Part shown: positions 34,517 through 46,291 of the stretch, piece after piece | Layout of the letters: each line of letters begins with the position of its first letter | How positions within the stretch are numbered: position 1 is the first letter of the stretch | Assembly (NCBI RefSeq): GCF_038396675.1 | Contig: NC_088934.1 | Span: 4,026,001-4,090,000 of the forward strand | Source: Hydra vulgaris | Lineage: Eukaryota > Cnidaria > Hydrozoa > Anthoathecata > Hydridae | Reading direction: 5' to 3' | Length of the DNA stretch: 64,000 nt | The notes under the pieces: generated by a model | Seen by the model: only the letters and a program-made list of their open reading frames with translations | Databases searched by the model: none | What the model was told of the DNA's origin: nothing | Translations under genes and position numbers: made by a program

Positions 34517-35310
34517 ATCATAATGACATTATATATTCAACACATCATAATTACATCGCGAGTGCGTTTCATTACGAAATCATTTAATATGATCTAAATT
34601 TCTATTTAAATGGAAGTTGATAAAAATAATTTTGTTATTATTATATCATTTTTTTTTTGTGATTGTTTAAAATTTAATGAAGTTACGTATTGCATTATGA
34701 AAAGCAACTATCTACAGAAACAGCAACTATCTACAGATGCAACAATCGTCTGCAGAAGCAGTAACCATCAACAGAAAAAAATCGTGTTAGATAGCTTGAT
34801 CTACAAAAACATTGACCTACTAACTTGTTTACAAAAAGAAATCTACTAACTTTTTAGCAGAACTAACTTTCAGGTGTCTTACTAAGACCTAAATTGTTTT
34901 CAACTAAATATAGTATTTTTTAGTTTCGACCAATTTATGATGTTTTCATTTTTGACCGATTTATTTTTCGACCCATTTTATAGATTTTCATTTTCAACCA
35001 ATTTGAGATAAATTAATTTTCAACCGATTTTAGGCGATATTCATTATTATTATATTAAACTACTAATCTGTGTTTTTTAACGTTTCATCTTTGCGCTTTT
35101 AAGGTTTCTTTTATAAAAAGACACTAACAACAAATCAACAATAGACATCCCAACATCTTACTGAAATAGCCTGCTGCCTTAGGTTTCAGTACATACATCA
35201 ACTATCTTATAGCTTGCTACCAGCTGGAGAGTGCCGCTACACCGAAAAAGCGTTCTGGCTGGGGCAGCAATTATTTCTTTTATTATTCTTCTTTTTTTTC
35301 TTCTTTTTCT

Positions 35311-35737
<427 letters not shown>

Positions 35738-37370
35738 AGTATATATACAGTATATATATACTTGTATTATGTTACATGTATGTATTTAGGTATAATATAC
35801 TTATCAAATTTGGCTTAGATTCAAACCAATCAAAAAAAGTACAAAATAATTACCGAAAAAGACATAGTTTTAAAATTGATTGAAAAAGAGTTGGTCGAAA
35901 ATACAATAGGTTGAAAATTTAGTAGGTTAAAAATTCAGTAAGTAGAACATATTGTTGTTTGACGATTCAGTATGTCGGAAAATTATTAGTACACGTTTTA
36001 ATTAGGTGTAAATATAAAAATCAAAAGTTGTTGGTTGAAAATCAAAAACGTCATAATCTACGATTTATGAAATTTCAAAATTAGGTTGAGTTATCGAGGC
36101 CACCTTAAAATTAAGTGCTAAAATACTATGAAAAAAAAATCATATTGCTACATTTTTCAAATTTAAAAAAAAATTCAATTTCTACTAAAATACTAACTAT
36201 TTAGCGGACAAACTTAATGTTCATTAAACAGGCTTTAAAATTTTGGTTTATATCGATAAAAACCAGAAGATTAATATCAATAAAAACTTTTTTATTTTAT
36301 GCTTTAGCAAAAAGAGAGGCATCACTTATACTTCATGCCTTTGCAACAAGTTTGTTGTTTATATTGTAATCAAAAAACTTCTTGAAAAGTGTAGCTTATA
36401 GGGTTTTTAAAACGGGTAAAATGAATCCGAAAATCAGCACTTTTCTTCTCATGTATTCGAATCCGATATCCGTTAAATGTATCCGATATCTGTTAACTTT
36501 TTTTTTTTAATTTAAATTTTATAAGGCATTCAAATATAAATTTCTAACCCAATATTCGTTAAACGCAAACGATGTTGTAGTTTCACTGTGAAACTACAAT
36601 ATTGTTTACGTTAACAGTATCGCTCATGTTCGGCGTTTACGCATAGTTAAAGTGAAACTTTCACATTAAAAACGATAGATTTTAGTTTTGCGTAAACGCC
36701 GATATCTCTTAGTGAAATTAAATGTACCTTATATATACAAAGTATGGCGATTCCGCGAGAAAAAGGAAAAAAAGAACAAAAAATTATGAAGACACCTATT
36801 GACCTCAATAAACTTTTTTTTTAACTATTCAAGAATATTTTTAAGCAAAAAAGTTATAAAAAAAATCACTTTATCTTCTAAGTTTGACTTAAGGCAAAAT
36901 TAAACATAATGCAACTTTTTTTTTACAACATTGTACTCCAAAAAATATAAATATTTATCGAATTGATGCGTTATGATCGTCACAAAAAAAGTCGAAAAGT
37001 TTTTTCTAGGCTTCCTAAGCTTAAAGTCTGATAGACTTTATAAAACAACAAAGCTGTCAGATAATACTAAAAAACTTAAAGTTTATCGATGTATATAAAT
37101 CTAGCTGAAAAATGTACAAAAAATATTTTATCAACTTGTTGCCTCTCACGTTTGGGGTGGGAGGGGGAATATAATTTAAGGGCTTTTTTGTTTCCAGCCT
37201 CCAATAATCGCAATTTATTTGCAAAGCATCATTATTTAACATAAGTATAAACATACAAATGTTAGGAGTTTCATATCAGGAAGTTAGCTATCTCTAACAT
37301 AAAAAATGATGGATCCGTCACTGTTTTTAAGTAGAAGGCAATTTTATTTAGTTTAGACCCCAGCAAACTT
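35738..37370. other. AT-rich spacer with small palindromes
   Basis: No gene is seen. Around 36540-36720 there are inverted repeats: TTGTAGTTTCACTGTGAAAC with its mirrored end near 36577-36601, and CGGCGTTTACGC paired with GCGTAAACGCCG. These suggest a small fold-back element. Confidence 0.5.
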
Positions 37371-37560
37371 GCCCTGCTTGCTCCATGCATGGCACACGAT
37401 CGATGCCATGACTGGCCCATCATCGGGTGACAAGAATGCCCCAAGACAAAAGCTGCTCACTATTTAATGCATGTTCCATGGATGACAGCCGTTTTTATAT
37501 AAACAAGGGCGTTAATAAGGTGCTGTGCGGCGTGACGGCTCTCGGCGGCTCTGATGATTG
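37370..37560. other. GC-rich island of unknown nature
   Basis: About 190 bp of complex, balanced-composition sequence, including TTGCTCCATGCATGGCACAC and CATCATCGGGTGACAAG, stands out from AT-rich flanks. No ORF, tRNA or known motif was recognised. It may be a dispersed repeat fragment. Confidence 0.4.
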
Positions 37561-37902
37561 CAACACCATAATTTCCTTATAGTTTATTTCTAAACGAAGG
37601 AATTCTTGAGTGAACGTAATTAAAAATAATAGCGCTAAACTAAAGAGTAGAACTAGACAAAGAAGTTTAACATATTTAACATATTTAACATATTTAAGTT
37701 ATATTACCATTTTTATCACAGCTAATCAAAAGATGACTAGAAACTATAAAAAAAAACTAAGCGTACATTTTCACCTGAAAAGTTAAAAGAAGCCGTAAAA
37801 GATGTTTAAACAAAAAATTTCTAAACTGCTAATCACGGTGTTAGCGAATAAAAACTCTTTGACCTTATCGAAAAGACTAAACATCAGAATATTGATTTAA
37901 TA

Positions 37903-39399
37903 CAGGGTTATTCAAAATTATAATCACTTGTATTCAAAATTATAATCACTTGTATTCAAAATTATAATCGCATCTATTCAAAATTATAATCAGATCTATT
38001 CAAAATTATAATCAGATCTATTCAAAATTATAATCACTTGTATTCAAAATTATAGTCACATATATTCAAAATTATTGACAATTTTTATTAAAAACTTAAT
38101 AAAATTTTAAATAAAATTATATTATTTATTTAATTAAATGAATTGTTCACCGTTTTGAGCCTTTTCAACCCATCTTTTCATATTTTCATAAAATCGATGG
38201 CATTGTAATGAATAATCATTATCAGATGATGCCACCAAATCTAAGCATTGTTCAATTGTTAATGTTGGATTTGCTCTTCGTATTGCACAATATCTTGATT
38301 TAAACATTGAAAAAAATTCCTCAATTGGATTCAATTCAGGAGAATAAGGCACAATAAATTTAAATGGAATATTAAAAGAACTTAATACTCTTTGAACTTC
38401 ATGAGTTTTATGAATTCTGGCATTATCCATAATTAAAATGCTATTCGGGTGCGATGCGAAATATGGAGCCAACACTGAAATAAAATTAATAAATTCAGTT
38501 CCATTATAAGAGCCTGTTCTATATTTATAACCAATGATCCCATTATAATCAATAGCACATATTAAACTTTTATTAACCGATTTATTTGCTGGAACAGCAA
38601 CAAAGGCTTTTATATTCAGAGGTGAATAACCATATCTTCTTTTCGTATGCTGATTAAAACCAGTTTCATCAAGAAACACGAGATTTTTATTCCCGATTCT
38701 TGATATCTCGGCTGCATAGATAACTCTTGCGTTGATTTTTTCTATATCATTTCTTTCAATTGGAATCAAAGAATCAAAGTCTTTTTCGACTCATCCCTAT
38801 CTTTTTAATTTCTCTTGATATAGATGGTTGTGATATTTTAACACCATTTACATCATGTATGAGAGTTTTTAACTCATTTTGTGTTATTGAATTATCAATT
38901 AAAATGGAATTGTATAATAGTTGTTCAATTGGATCAAAAACTCTTCTTTTATTAAGACAAGTTGCTTTAAGTTTTTCACCAGATGATACAAACGCAACTC
39001 CATCTTCATATTTTTTAATTATTTTTCCAACCGCCCTGGTGCAGAGATTTACGTATTTGAAATCTGTTTGATAGTATATTTTTTGCTTTCTTGCATATTT
39101 ATAACCATATTATAAATTTCTTTCGTTACTTGCTTTCTTGCTTTTCTTACCATCACGGAAGTAATAAAATTTTCATGAATTTTAAGGCGATTGTAATATT
39201 GAATACATGTGATTATAATTTTGAATACAAGTGATTATAATTTTGAATAGATGTGATTATAATTTTGAATACAAGTGATTATAATTTTGATACAAGTACA
39301 ATACAAGTGATTATAATTTTGTACAATACAATACAAGTACAATACAAGTACAATACAACACAAGTACAATACAAGTGATTATAATTTTGAATAACCCTG
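37903..39399 (-). mobile_element. Tc1/mariner element with subterminal repeat arrays
   Basis: The ends are CAGGGTTATTCAAAATTATA and its exact inverse, flanked by TA (37901-37902 and 39400-39401). Both ends carry arrays of a unit of about 20-22 bp (ATTCAAAATTATAATCACTTGT and variants): about eight copies at 37910-38075 and a similar number at about 39205-39395. One transposase relic lies between on the minus strand. Confidence 0.88.
38134..39153 (-). pseudogene. Tc1/mariner DD34E transposase
   Basis: From ATG 39151-39153 the product begins MVRKARKQVTKEIYNMVI with a helix-turn-helix-type N-terminus. One stop and a frame change occur between about 39060 and 38770. The C-terminal 211 codons are open and contain LVFLDETGFNQ (Asp 1), ILIMDNARIH (Asp 2) and SPELNPIEEFF (Glu). 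There are 34 residues between the second Asp and the Glu, the DD34E spacing of Tc1-like enzymes. The catalytic triad is intact but the N-terminus is not. Confidence 0.85.
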
Positions 39400-39690
39400 T
39401 AAATGTTGATGTAACAACTGACTTTAAGAAAAGTTTTTAACAATAATACTTATAATCTGAGTACATAACAATAATACTTATTTAACAATAATACTTACAA
39501 CCTGAGTACATAAAACCTTGATGACGATCGATTTAATGACCGCTAAGCTGATAATTTTGATGTGTCGTGATGTATCGTTTTAAGGACAGGATTTATTTTA
39601 AGTGCAATTTGGATGAGTAATAATTGCATTAATTTATAAATGAAATAAACTATCATTGTTGAAATTGCGTACTTATTTATTTGATGTCCA

Positions 39691-39776
39691 TAATTTCCTC
39701 TGTACACGTCTAAAGTCACCCTGCATGCGTGGGTGTGGGTACACGTCTAAAGTCACCCTGCATGCGTGGGGTGACT
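39691..39776. repeat. Two-copy tandem duplication
   Basis: TACACGTCTAAAGTCACCCT and the following GCATGCGTGGG are repeated head to tail with a unit of about 38 bp, embedded in AT-rich DNA. Confidence 0.8.
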
Positions 39777-41912
39777 TCGGACACTTGACTAGCATTTTTA
39801 AAATAGTTTTAAACATGGAAAACCAAAAAATTAAAAAAAAAGTCATAATGTCAAAATATTAATATTATAGTTTAGCAATAAAATAAACTTTGAAAACTTT
39901 GAAAAAATGCAATAGTTATTAAATAAGCTCAAAAAGTCTCCCCGGTCTCCCCTATAATGACTTTCTATAAAACATCATTTGTATTTTACAGATATTTGTT
40001 AAACTTTTTTTTAAAATTCGTTGGCAATCAAGAGAATTGCTTTTTAAATTTTTTTTTATTTCTTCAACTATTTTTAGGAGCGAATCGTTTTTGAAGTGAA
40101 TCTCGTTCAATATTTGTTTTAATAAACATTTAAAGTTTATTTGTACCGACATAACAGAAGGGTAAATAATTTTTTCAGTTAGTTAAAATTTTTCCTTTCA
40201 AAATTAAAGCCTCTTATTTTAAAACATATAGATGAGTTCCAAAAAAACATCAAAAAAATAGGAACATTTTAACCAAATTTCTAATGAAAAAGGAGAATGT
40301 AAAATATGCAAAACAAATATTTTCAAAAGCGATGGATTCACAATGATAAACTGCAATGATTAACCACATAAAAACAATTAACGGAATTAAATCATAAAAT
40401 TGGTGATAATTGTGAGCCAGTGATAAAAAAAATAAAAAACGTGTTTGATTTTGAACAAGAAATTGTGAAATCAGTTGTAGTCGATGAAGTTTCAATAATA
40501 GTAATTACGAGATCTAATTTTTTACGAAAGTCAATAGTTAAATGTACCAAACATTTGCCAAAAAACAAATCCGATGTCATGGGACTTCTTTGTAGAAGTT
40601 ATGAAAGAAAAAATGCTTAACTAAGTACAATATTAATTAAAAAGCTGAAGAGTAACGTAAGATTTAGTATTACACTTGCCGAGTAGACAAATATTTGGAT
40701 GAAACGCTATGTTAAATACCAACTTGCATGGTGCTAGAACAAAATAATAATAAGTATAATCTTGGATTAGTGAGAATTCGGATCTTGTTCTGCATCTGAC
40801 TTTGTTGGTCTAGTTAAATCTCAGTAAGAAAACTTAAACTTTTTTTTTTAGAGTTGTTGCGTCAAGTTGTGCTTCTTATTGTTGCGTCAGGTTGTGCTTC
40901 TTTCTTTTCAACAATAAGTTTGAAATAAACCTAAATGAAAAGTATAATCTAAGATCAAATAAAAAAAAAAAAACTATTAATTGCCTCGGAGATATAATAA
41001 ACTTTCAGAATTTTGTATATCTTATCGAAGATCTAAATTATGGAGTGACTGTCAAAAGGAACATAAGTTCCTGGTGAAGTCCTTAAATTCATTTAAGTTT
41101 CTAACAATTATTTTTTTTTAAATTTGATCATAAGAAAGGGGTTTCCTTTTTCTCTATTTAATTAATTTTTATTTGTGCCTTGGCTATTTTAACGGTAACT
41201 TTGTTATTATTAATATTATTTATACGAGCTTTTTACCATAACGATATATTATTTTAGAAATCATACTTTGCAAGACAAGATCAAACATGGGCAAGAAGAA
41301 GCACATTCTTTAAAGCTAAACTAGACGTAAAAACTATGTATAACTATATACTATATAACTCGATGTAATCGAGTTTATGATAAATAATCGAGTTTATGAT
41401 GAATAAACTTTGTAATGTTGACAATAAAATAAGTAAAACGTTAATGGAAAACTTGAAAAGAAGAACTGCTGAACGCACAAAAAAGAATTTTATGAATCTA
41501 CTGAAATTATTAAATAATTCATCGCATATTGCAGCCAACCTTCAACCATTGTCACGTTGTCGTAATGTTTGTTTTCTCTTTTCTGTAAATACTATAATGG
41601 ACGCTGCTCTAAAGAGCTAGCGTCTCTTGTGCCATCTATTAAAATTCATTCTCGCGTTACTCGCTACTGTAACTGTTCCTAAGAACTCCAAAAGTTCTTT
41701 TTCGTATAGTCTTTTTCCTTGAACATCAGTTCTTCGGAATTCGCTCCCTACATCTTGTATTCCTGATTTATATGATTTCATTTAAATAATTTAAAAATTT
41801 ACATTTGTTTCATTTAAGTCATCTGTTAATCGTTATCTCGCATCTTTACCTTCATCTCTTCTCTTCCAATGGCCTTGTTAAAGCAGCCTTGTTAAAAGTG
41901 CATTTTTTTAAA

Positions 41913-41913
<1 letters not shown>

Positions 41914-42001
<88 letters not shown>
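41914..42001. repeat. (TA)n microsatellite
   Basis: About 44 uninterrupted TA units. Confidence 0.95.
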
Positions 42002-42002
<1 letters not shown>

Positions 42003-42173
42003 CATTAAAAAATTATACTCGGCAAACGAAATGTTACAAAGTATTTTTTTCTAATATTTTTAACAAAACAGAAAATAATAATGAAATTGTTTCTGCTGAA
42101 GAAAAAGAAATGACTATAGAAAAGAACTGGAAAGGGTTATACAAATTTCGATATCAAGAGAATTACAAATAGA

Positions 42174-42232
42174 CGTGGTACTTGTGGTACTTCCTGTGGT
42201 ACTTCCTGTGGTACTTCTTGTGGTACTCCCTG
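42174..42232. repeat. 15-bp minisatellite
   Basis: Four units of about TGTGGTACTTCC(T), the last ones diverged. Confidence 0.8.
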
Positions 42233-42585
42233 CAATTTTTACATTAAAAATATAAAACAAAAAATTTACATTATTTTGCAATGCTGGAAAAGGAATCAAA
42301 AAATTGAAAAAAACTTAATACTATTTGTTCAATCAAGCCAACATCTACCGATGCTGAACGAGTATTTTCAATATCAGCTAATTTCTGCACCAAAACCAGA
42401 TCATGGTTATCTAATAAAATGACCTAAACTCTTGCTAGATTTTATTGTATTGAAAGTATTCAAAAAGTCATATGAAGATAAGTCATATGATAGACCGGGG
42501 AAATGCGACACACGAGGCAATAAATATTGGGGCAATGCCGACAGGTGTCGGTATTGCCCCAATATTTATAAAGTATTTAAGGTGG

Positions 42586-42770
42586 TCCTATACTAGAAAA
42601 AATCGAAAAAATCATTTTTTCAAAAATTACAAATTCTGAAATTTCAAACATTCTACATTCCGAATATATACCAATCATTATAATAAATTATATTTCAAAT
42701 ACTCTAAAATTGTAAGTTTTGTAACGAAGTTATAATTTTTCCTAAGCAACACCCCTAGCAACGAATTTTT
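42586..42770 (+). mobile_element. Kolobok-type left-end fragment
   Basis: TTAA followed by GGTGGTCCTATACTAG resembles the end of the element at 6960 (TTAA-GGTGGTACACAAGGG). Inside it, CCTAAGCAACACCCCTAGCAAC recalls CCCTAGCAACGTCCCTGG in the copy at 57799. Only one end is present. Confidence 0.5.
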
Positions 42771-42779
42771 TTATATTAT

Positions 42780-43305
42780 ACAGTAACAGAAAGCAACATT
42801 CCATAATCATGACAGGAACCCCTATGAAACCAGTTTTGGAATAAGCTAAAAAGAAAAAAGAAACTAAAGATGTAAAAGCCAACCTTAGACTAGAAAAACT
42901 TATGGACAACCCAAAGGTGATACCTAAAGTCAAACTTAAACTCTTGAAGAATAGGTCTAGCAATGTTGGAAAAATCGTGAAAACTAAAATGAACACCCAT
43001 CCTAAAAACAAGTCCGCAGCTAAAAGAAAAATAACAAAGAAGAGGTGTCGTAGACAAATTTCTTTTGAAGAACCAACTTCTGAAGAAGATATTGATGAAA
43101 CTAAACTATGTGATGATGACAAGCTTGACGACGGAATTGATTTATTTTCAAAGGACACTGAGATGTGTCTAGTCTGTGGTGAATATGGAAAAAAAACTGA
43201 ACTCTGGTATCGTTGTGTCTATTGTGGAAAATAAGCGCATGCAGATTGTAGCGGTGATTCCCCTGAAAACTATATTTGTGACTTTTGCCCTACTCATTAA
43301 TCTTC
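42780..43305 (+). pseudogene. Pogo-type transposase C-terminal relic
   Basis: One frame with stops reads TGTPMKPVLE, a Lys-rich linker, an acidic stretch (SEEDIDETKLCDDDKLDD) and CLVCGEYGKKTELWYRC. It then passes a stop into AHADCSGDSPENYICDFC. A Cys/His-rich PHD-like tail after an acidic region is common at the C-terminus of pogo/Tigger-type DDE transposases in invertebrates. The catalytic part is absent. Confidence 0.6.
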
Positions 43306-43501
43306 GATTTGATAAAGGTTTTTTTTGTCTCTTAAAGAGTTTACCTGTCTTACTTTGTTATTATCAATTATATACTACGTTTATTTACTCTATGTAACAA
43401 TAAAACATGTTTGGTAAAATAATAGTCTTACTAATTACTAATGTCGGTATTACCCCAAAGTGGTGTCGCAATTACCCCGGTGACAGGGGAAATACCGACA
43501 C

Positions 43502-45672
43502 TTGCTTAAATTACGAAAAACATTCATTTAACATTTGTAATGTAAATATTTTTAAAACATTACATATTAATTTGATGCAGAAAATGTATATACATTACCT
43601 AAGAGTTTTAACAGCGTTTAGTCGTGATAATAATGAATCTAATATCATAACTAAAATGTTTAATTTCTAAAAACTAGTACTTAAGAGTAAGGAACTTAAG
43701 ATCTGAGCAAACCTCAAAAGTTGAGGCCGTTGCAGTTAAAAGTAGTCTCCCCACCCCTTCCTCCCGCATTTTGCCATTGCTTTTTTGAGTACCCAATACC
43801 TCCCTAAAAATACCTACACTTTTAACCTACCAACCCAACATTTTATGATATTTTTTTTAATTTAGTGTCTCCATACTTTTATAATTGACCTACTGCCCCC
43901 CGCCCCATCATCTCATATTTGCTATTTGCTGACCCCTCTCCGAGCGTACGCACTTCATAGACGATCCCTTGCCTATTTTTCAAGTGCTACGAAATAGAAA
44001 ATTTAAAATGTTCAAAATAACAAAGTTTTCAATTTCAAAGTTCTTTCCCCAGGGTTTTCAATAACTGGTGTAAAATTGATAACCCAAAAATTAAAGGCAC
44101 ATGATTCATTTTAAAATCAATAAATAACAAGCAATAAGTTTACGACTATTAGGGAACTACTCATCAAATCAGGAAAATAAATTATATACTGACCAATTCT
44201 TTAAAATATTTGGAAATAAGCCAAGATAAATATAATTATTTAATAAACAGGGATGGGTAAGGGAAAAAAAAGTATTATCTGTTAGCATGATATTATACAC
44301 TGATATAGTATACAGCGCTGGAGTAAGTGGGGCTGTAGATCCGGCACATAAAATTCATAACCTGCTACTGCTAGATAGTGTTGATAATGATAGTAATTGT
44401 TATTATTAAATATCAATTATAGTACAGCAAGTATGCAACCTACAAAGAAAAAAATGTTTTTAGTAAATTTTATATCTTGCTTCTCTGTTTTTTTTATTTT
44501 TTGTCTAATACTTTAATCTCTTACATATATATTTTTACATTATTTGGACTTTCTTTTTTAATAATTTATAGTTGCAATATATTCTTTTTCTTATGGTCGG
44601 TTTAAGCTTTTTGTTTATAGGGTTAATTTTTGATCGTGTGATTTAAGAATACTTTTTAAGACCTTTAAACTCGTAATGAATGGATTCGCCTCCTTGTCTG
44701 TAGTATCCAAACCCATCACCCCATTTTTTTTAAAAATGGAATAGCATGATTTTCTAATATGTGTAACATTGATAACACTGAATCATATGACCAATTAGCA
44801 CAATAAAACTGTATTAAATCAGCAATATAATTTTCTAAAGATAAATATATAGTAATAGTAAAAAGCATATTACTTTTATCTAATATAAATTTTATTTCTC
44901 AAACATATTTCTCAAATTTCAGTTCTCAAACATTTTAATATGTATACTAATATAATACCCTATAAACTACTTATCAACCAATAATTTTTTAGGAATATCT
45001 AATCTAAAAACAAGACATTTAAAATAATATACTTTCAAGAACATTGTTTTAATTCTAACATCCTTTACTTTCTGTCCAAAATTATTAAATTACATGCTCT
45101 TGTTCATCTATTAAATTGTCTATTTGTCTGGAATCATGCACAAGTTACCCTACCTCTCTCAATCTGTTATTTCTTTACCGCTATAAAAAGTTCCTGTTAT
45201 TATCTTCCATCTTTTAGTAACTTTAAACTATTTATTCCAAATCATTGTTCAGTTAAGTACGGCAATAAATCATAAACCAATGCATAAAATCATGGAATAA
45301 TTTACCTCTTCACTTTAAATCACTAAACTATATTACTAAAACCAGTCTTTATGCCTTCTTTTTGGAGAGATACTGTTTGTAAAATGTTGGGCTCATTGTA
45401 AGTTATTATTATTAATTTTGGTGTTATTTTATGTAATATAAATATTATAATAACATTGTTTTAGTATTATTCATTAAGCCACTGTCTAAACATACTTTTT
45501 TTTCCAAATCATATTGGGCTCACTTTGGGATTTATGTAAGCCATTAATATAAACATAAATCCGAAAAAATTATTCAATTTGGAGCTATAATCATTTTGGG
45601 AAATCATTTTAAAGTTTTTAGCTATTGGTGTGTTTTTTCAAATATTTAAAAGAATTTAATATTTTGAAAAAC
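43502..45672. other. AT-rich spacer, no gene seen
   Basis: Only short spurious frames. A C-rich patch around 43740-43950 is non-coding. Confidence 0.5.
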
Positions 45673-45821
45673 CTTATTTTTCAAAAATATCTGCGACGGA
45701 AACTTTTTACATGTCACGCCTCGTTTTCACAATGTTTTATGAAATCTCATCGGCTAACGCCATGTGAAAACGAGGCAGGGTTTGTAAAAAGTTTCCGTCG
45801 CAGATATTTATGAAATATAAG
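45673..45821. repeat. Inverted-repeat element (MITE-like)
   Basis: AAATATCTGCGACGGAAACT and the following TTTTTACA plus GCCTCGTTTTCACA are mirrored at the right. Arms are about 60 bp around a short unpaired centre. Confidence 0.8.
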
Positions 45822-46291
45822 TTTTCAAGTCGATTGAAACTAAAGTTTCTTTAAAACTATCGATGTTGGAAAATTATTGGGGCTAGAGTCTAAAAAATGG
45901 GTGTATGACACTCCTCCCCGAACAATGAACTTATTAAAGCTAGTGAGCTTTTAATTATAATATTATTCGACAACGATCAGAGATCAAGTACCTATTTTTT
46001 TTGTTTTTAAGTTAGCTAAAGTCACTACCCCACACCCTTATTTACTATCTGTTTGCGCTAGCTCTGGTTAGGTCTTTTGAGTTTACATAGGTATTTATAT
46101 ACATAACACCCTTGCTTCAACGTTTTTATAGACCATTAACAATAAAAGTAACACCAAGCTTGAAGTTATAATACATTTTAGGAATGCCTTTTCATAAAAG
46201 AGAACATTAAACTCACATTTATATACATTAAATACAATATATTACATTTGTAACAAGTTTGTAAAATTGTTGTAAAAACAAGTTTGTAAAA

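Larger units (their letters stand above)
40210..42430 (+). pseudogene. Second hAT transposase relic
   Basis: Recognisable pieces in order: a BED-finger-like HFNQISNEKGECKICKTN near 40260, SNFLRKSIVKCTKHLPKNKS at about 40513-40573, a LKRRTAERTKKNFMNLLKLL helix near 41455 and the C-terminal TSTDAERVFSISANFCTKTR near 42345. Stops and deletions break it throughout, and a (TA)n run (41914-42001) and a GTGGTACTTCCT minisatellite (42174-42232) interrupt it. It is a different hAT lineage from the one at 15056. No ends were located. Confidence 0.65.
42545..43501. mobile_element. Pogo-type element ends
   Basis: GTGTCGGTATTGCCCCAA at the left is mirrored by GGGGAAATACCGACAC at 43486-43501. The left end is part of a palindrome (about 42520-42570) in which the terminal motif is repeated in inverse, so an extra flipped end is attached. 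Confidence 0.6.

Noticed and set aside
37905-38075. CRISPR-like array
   Set aside because: Units are contiguous without unique spacers, mirrored at the other end, and belong to a TA-flanked transposon in eukaryotic DNA.
42742-43158. 138-codon minus-strand ORF
   Set aside because: Antisense of the pogo-type C-terminal relic.
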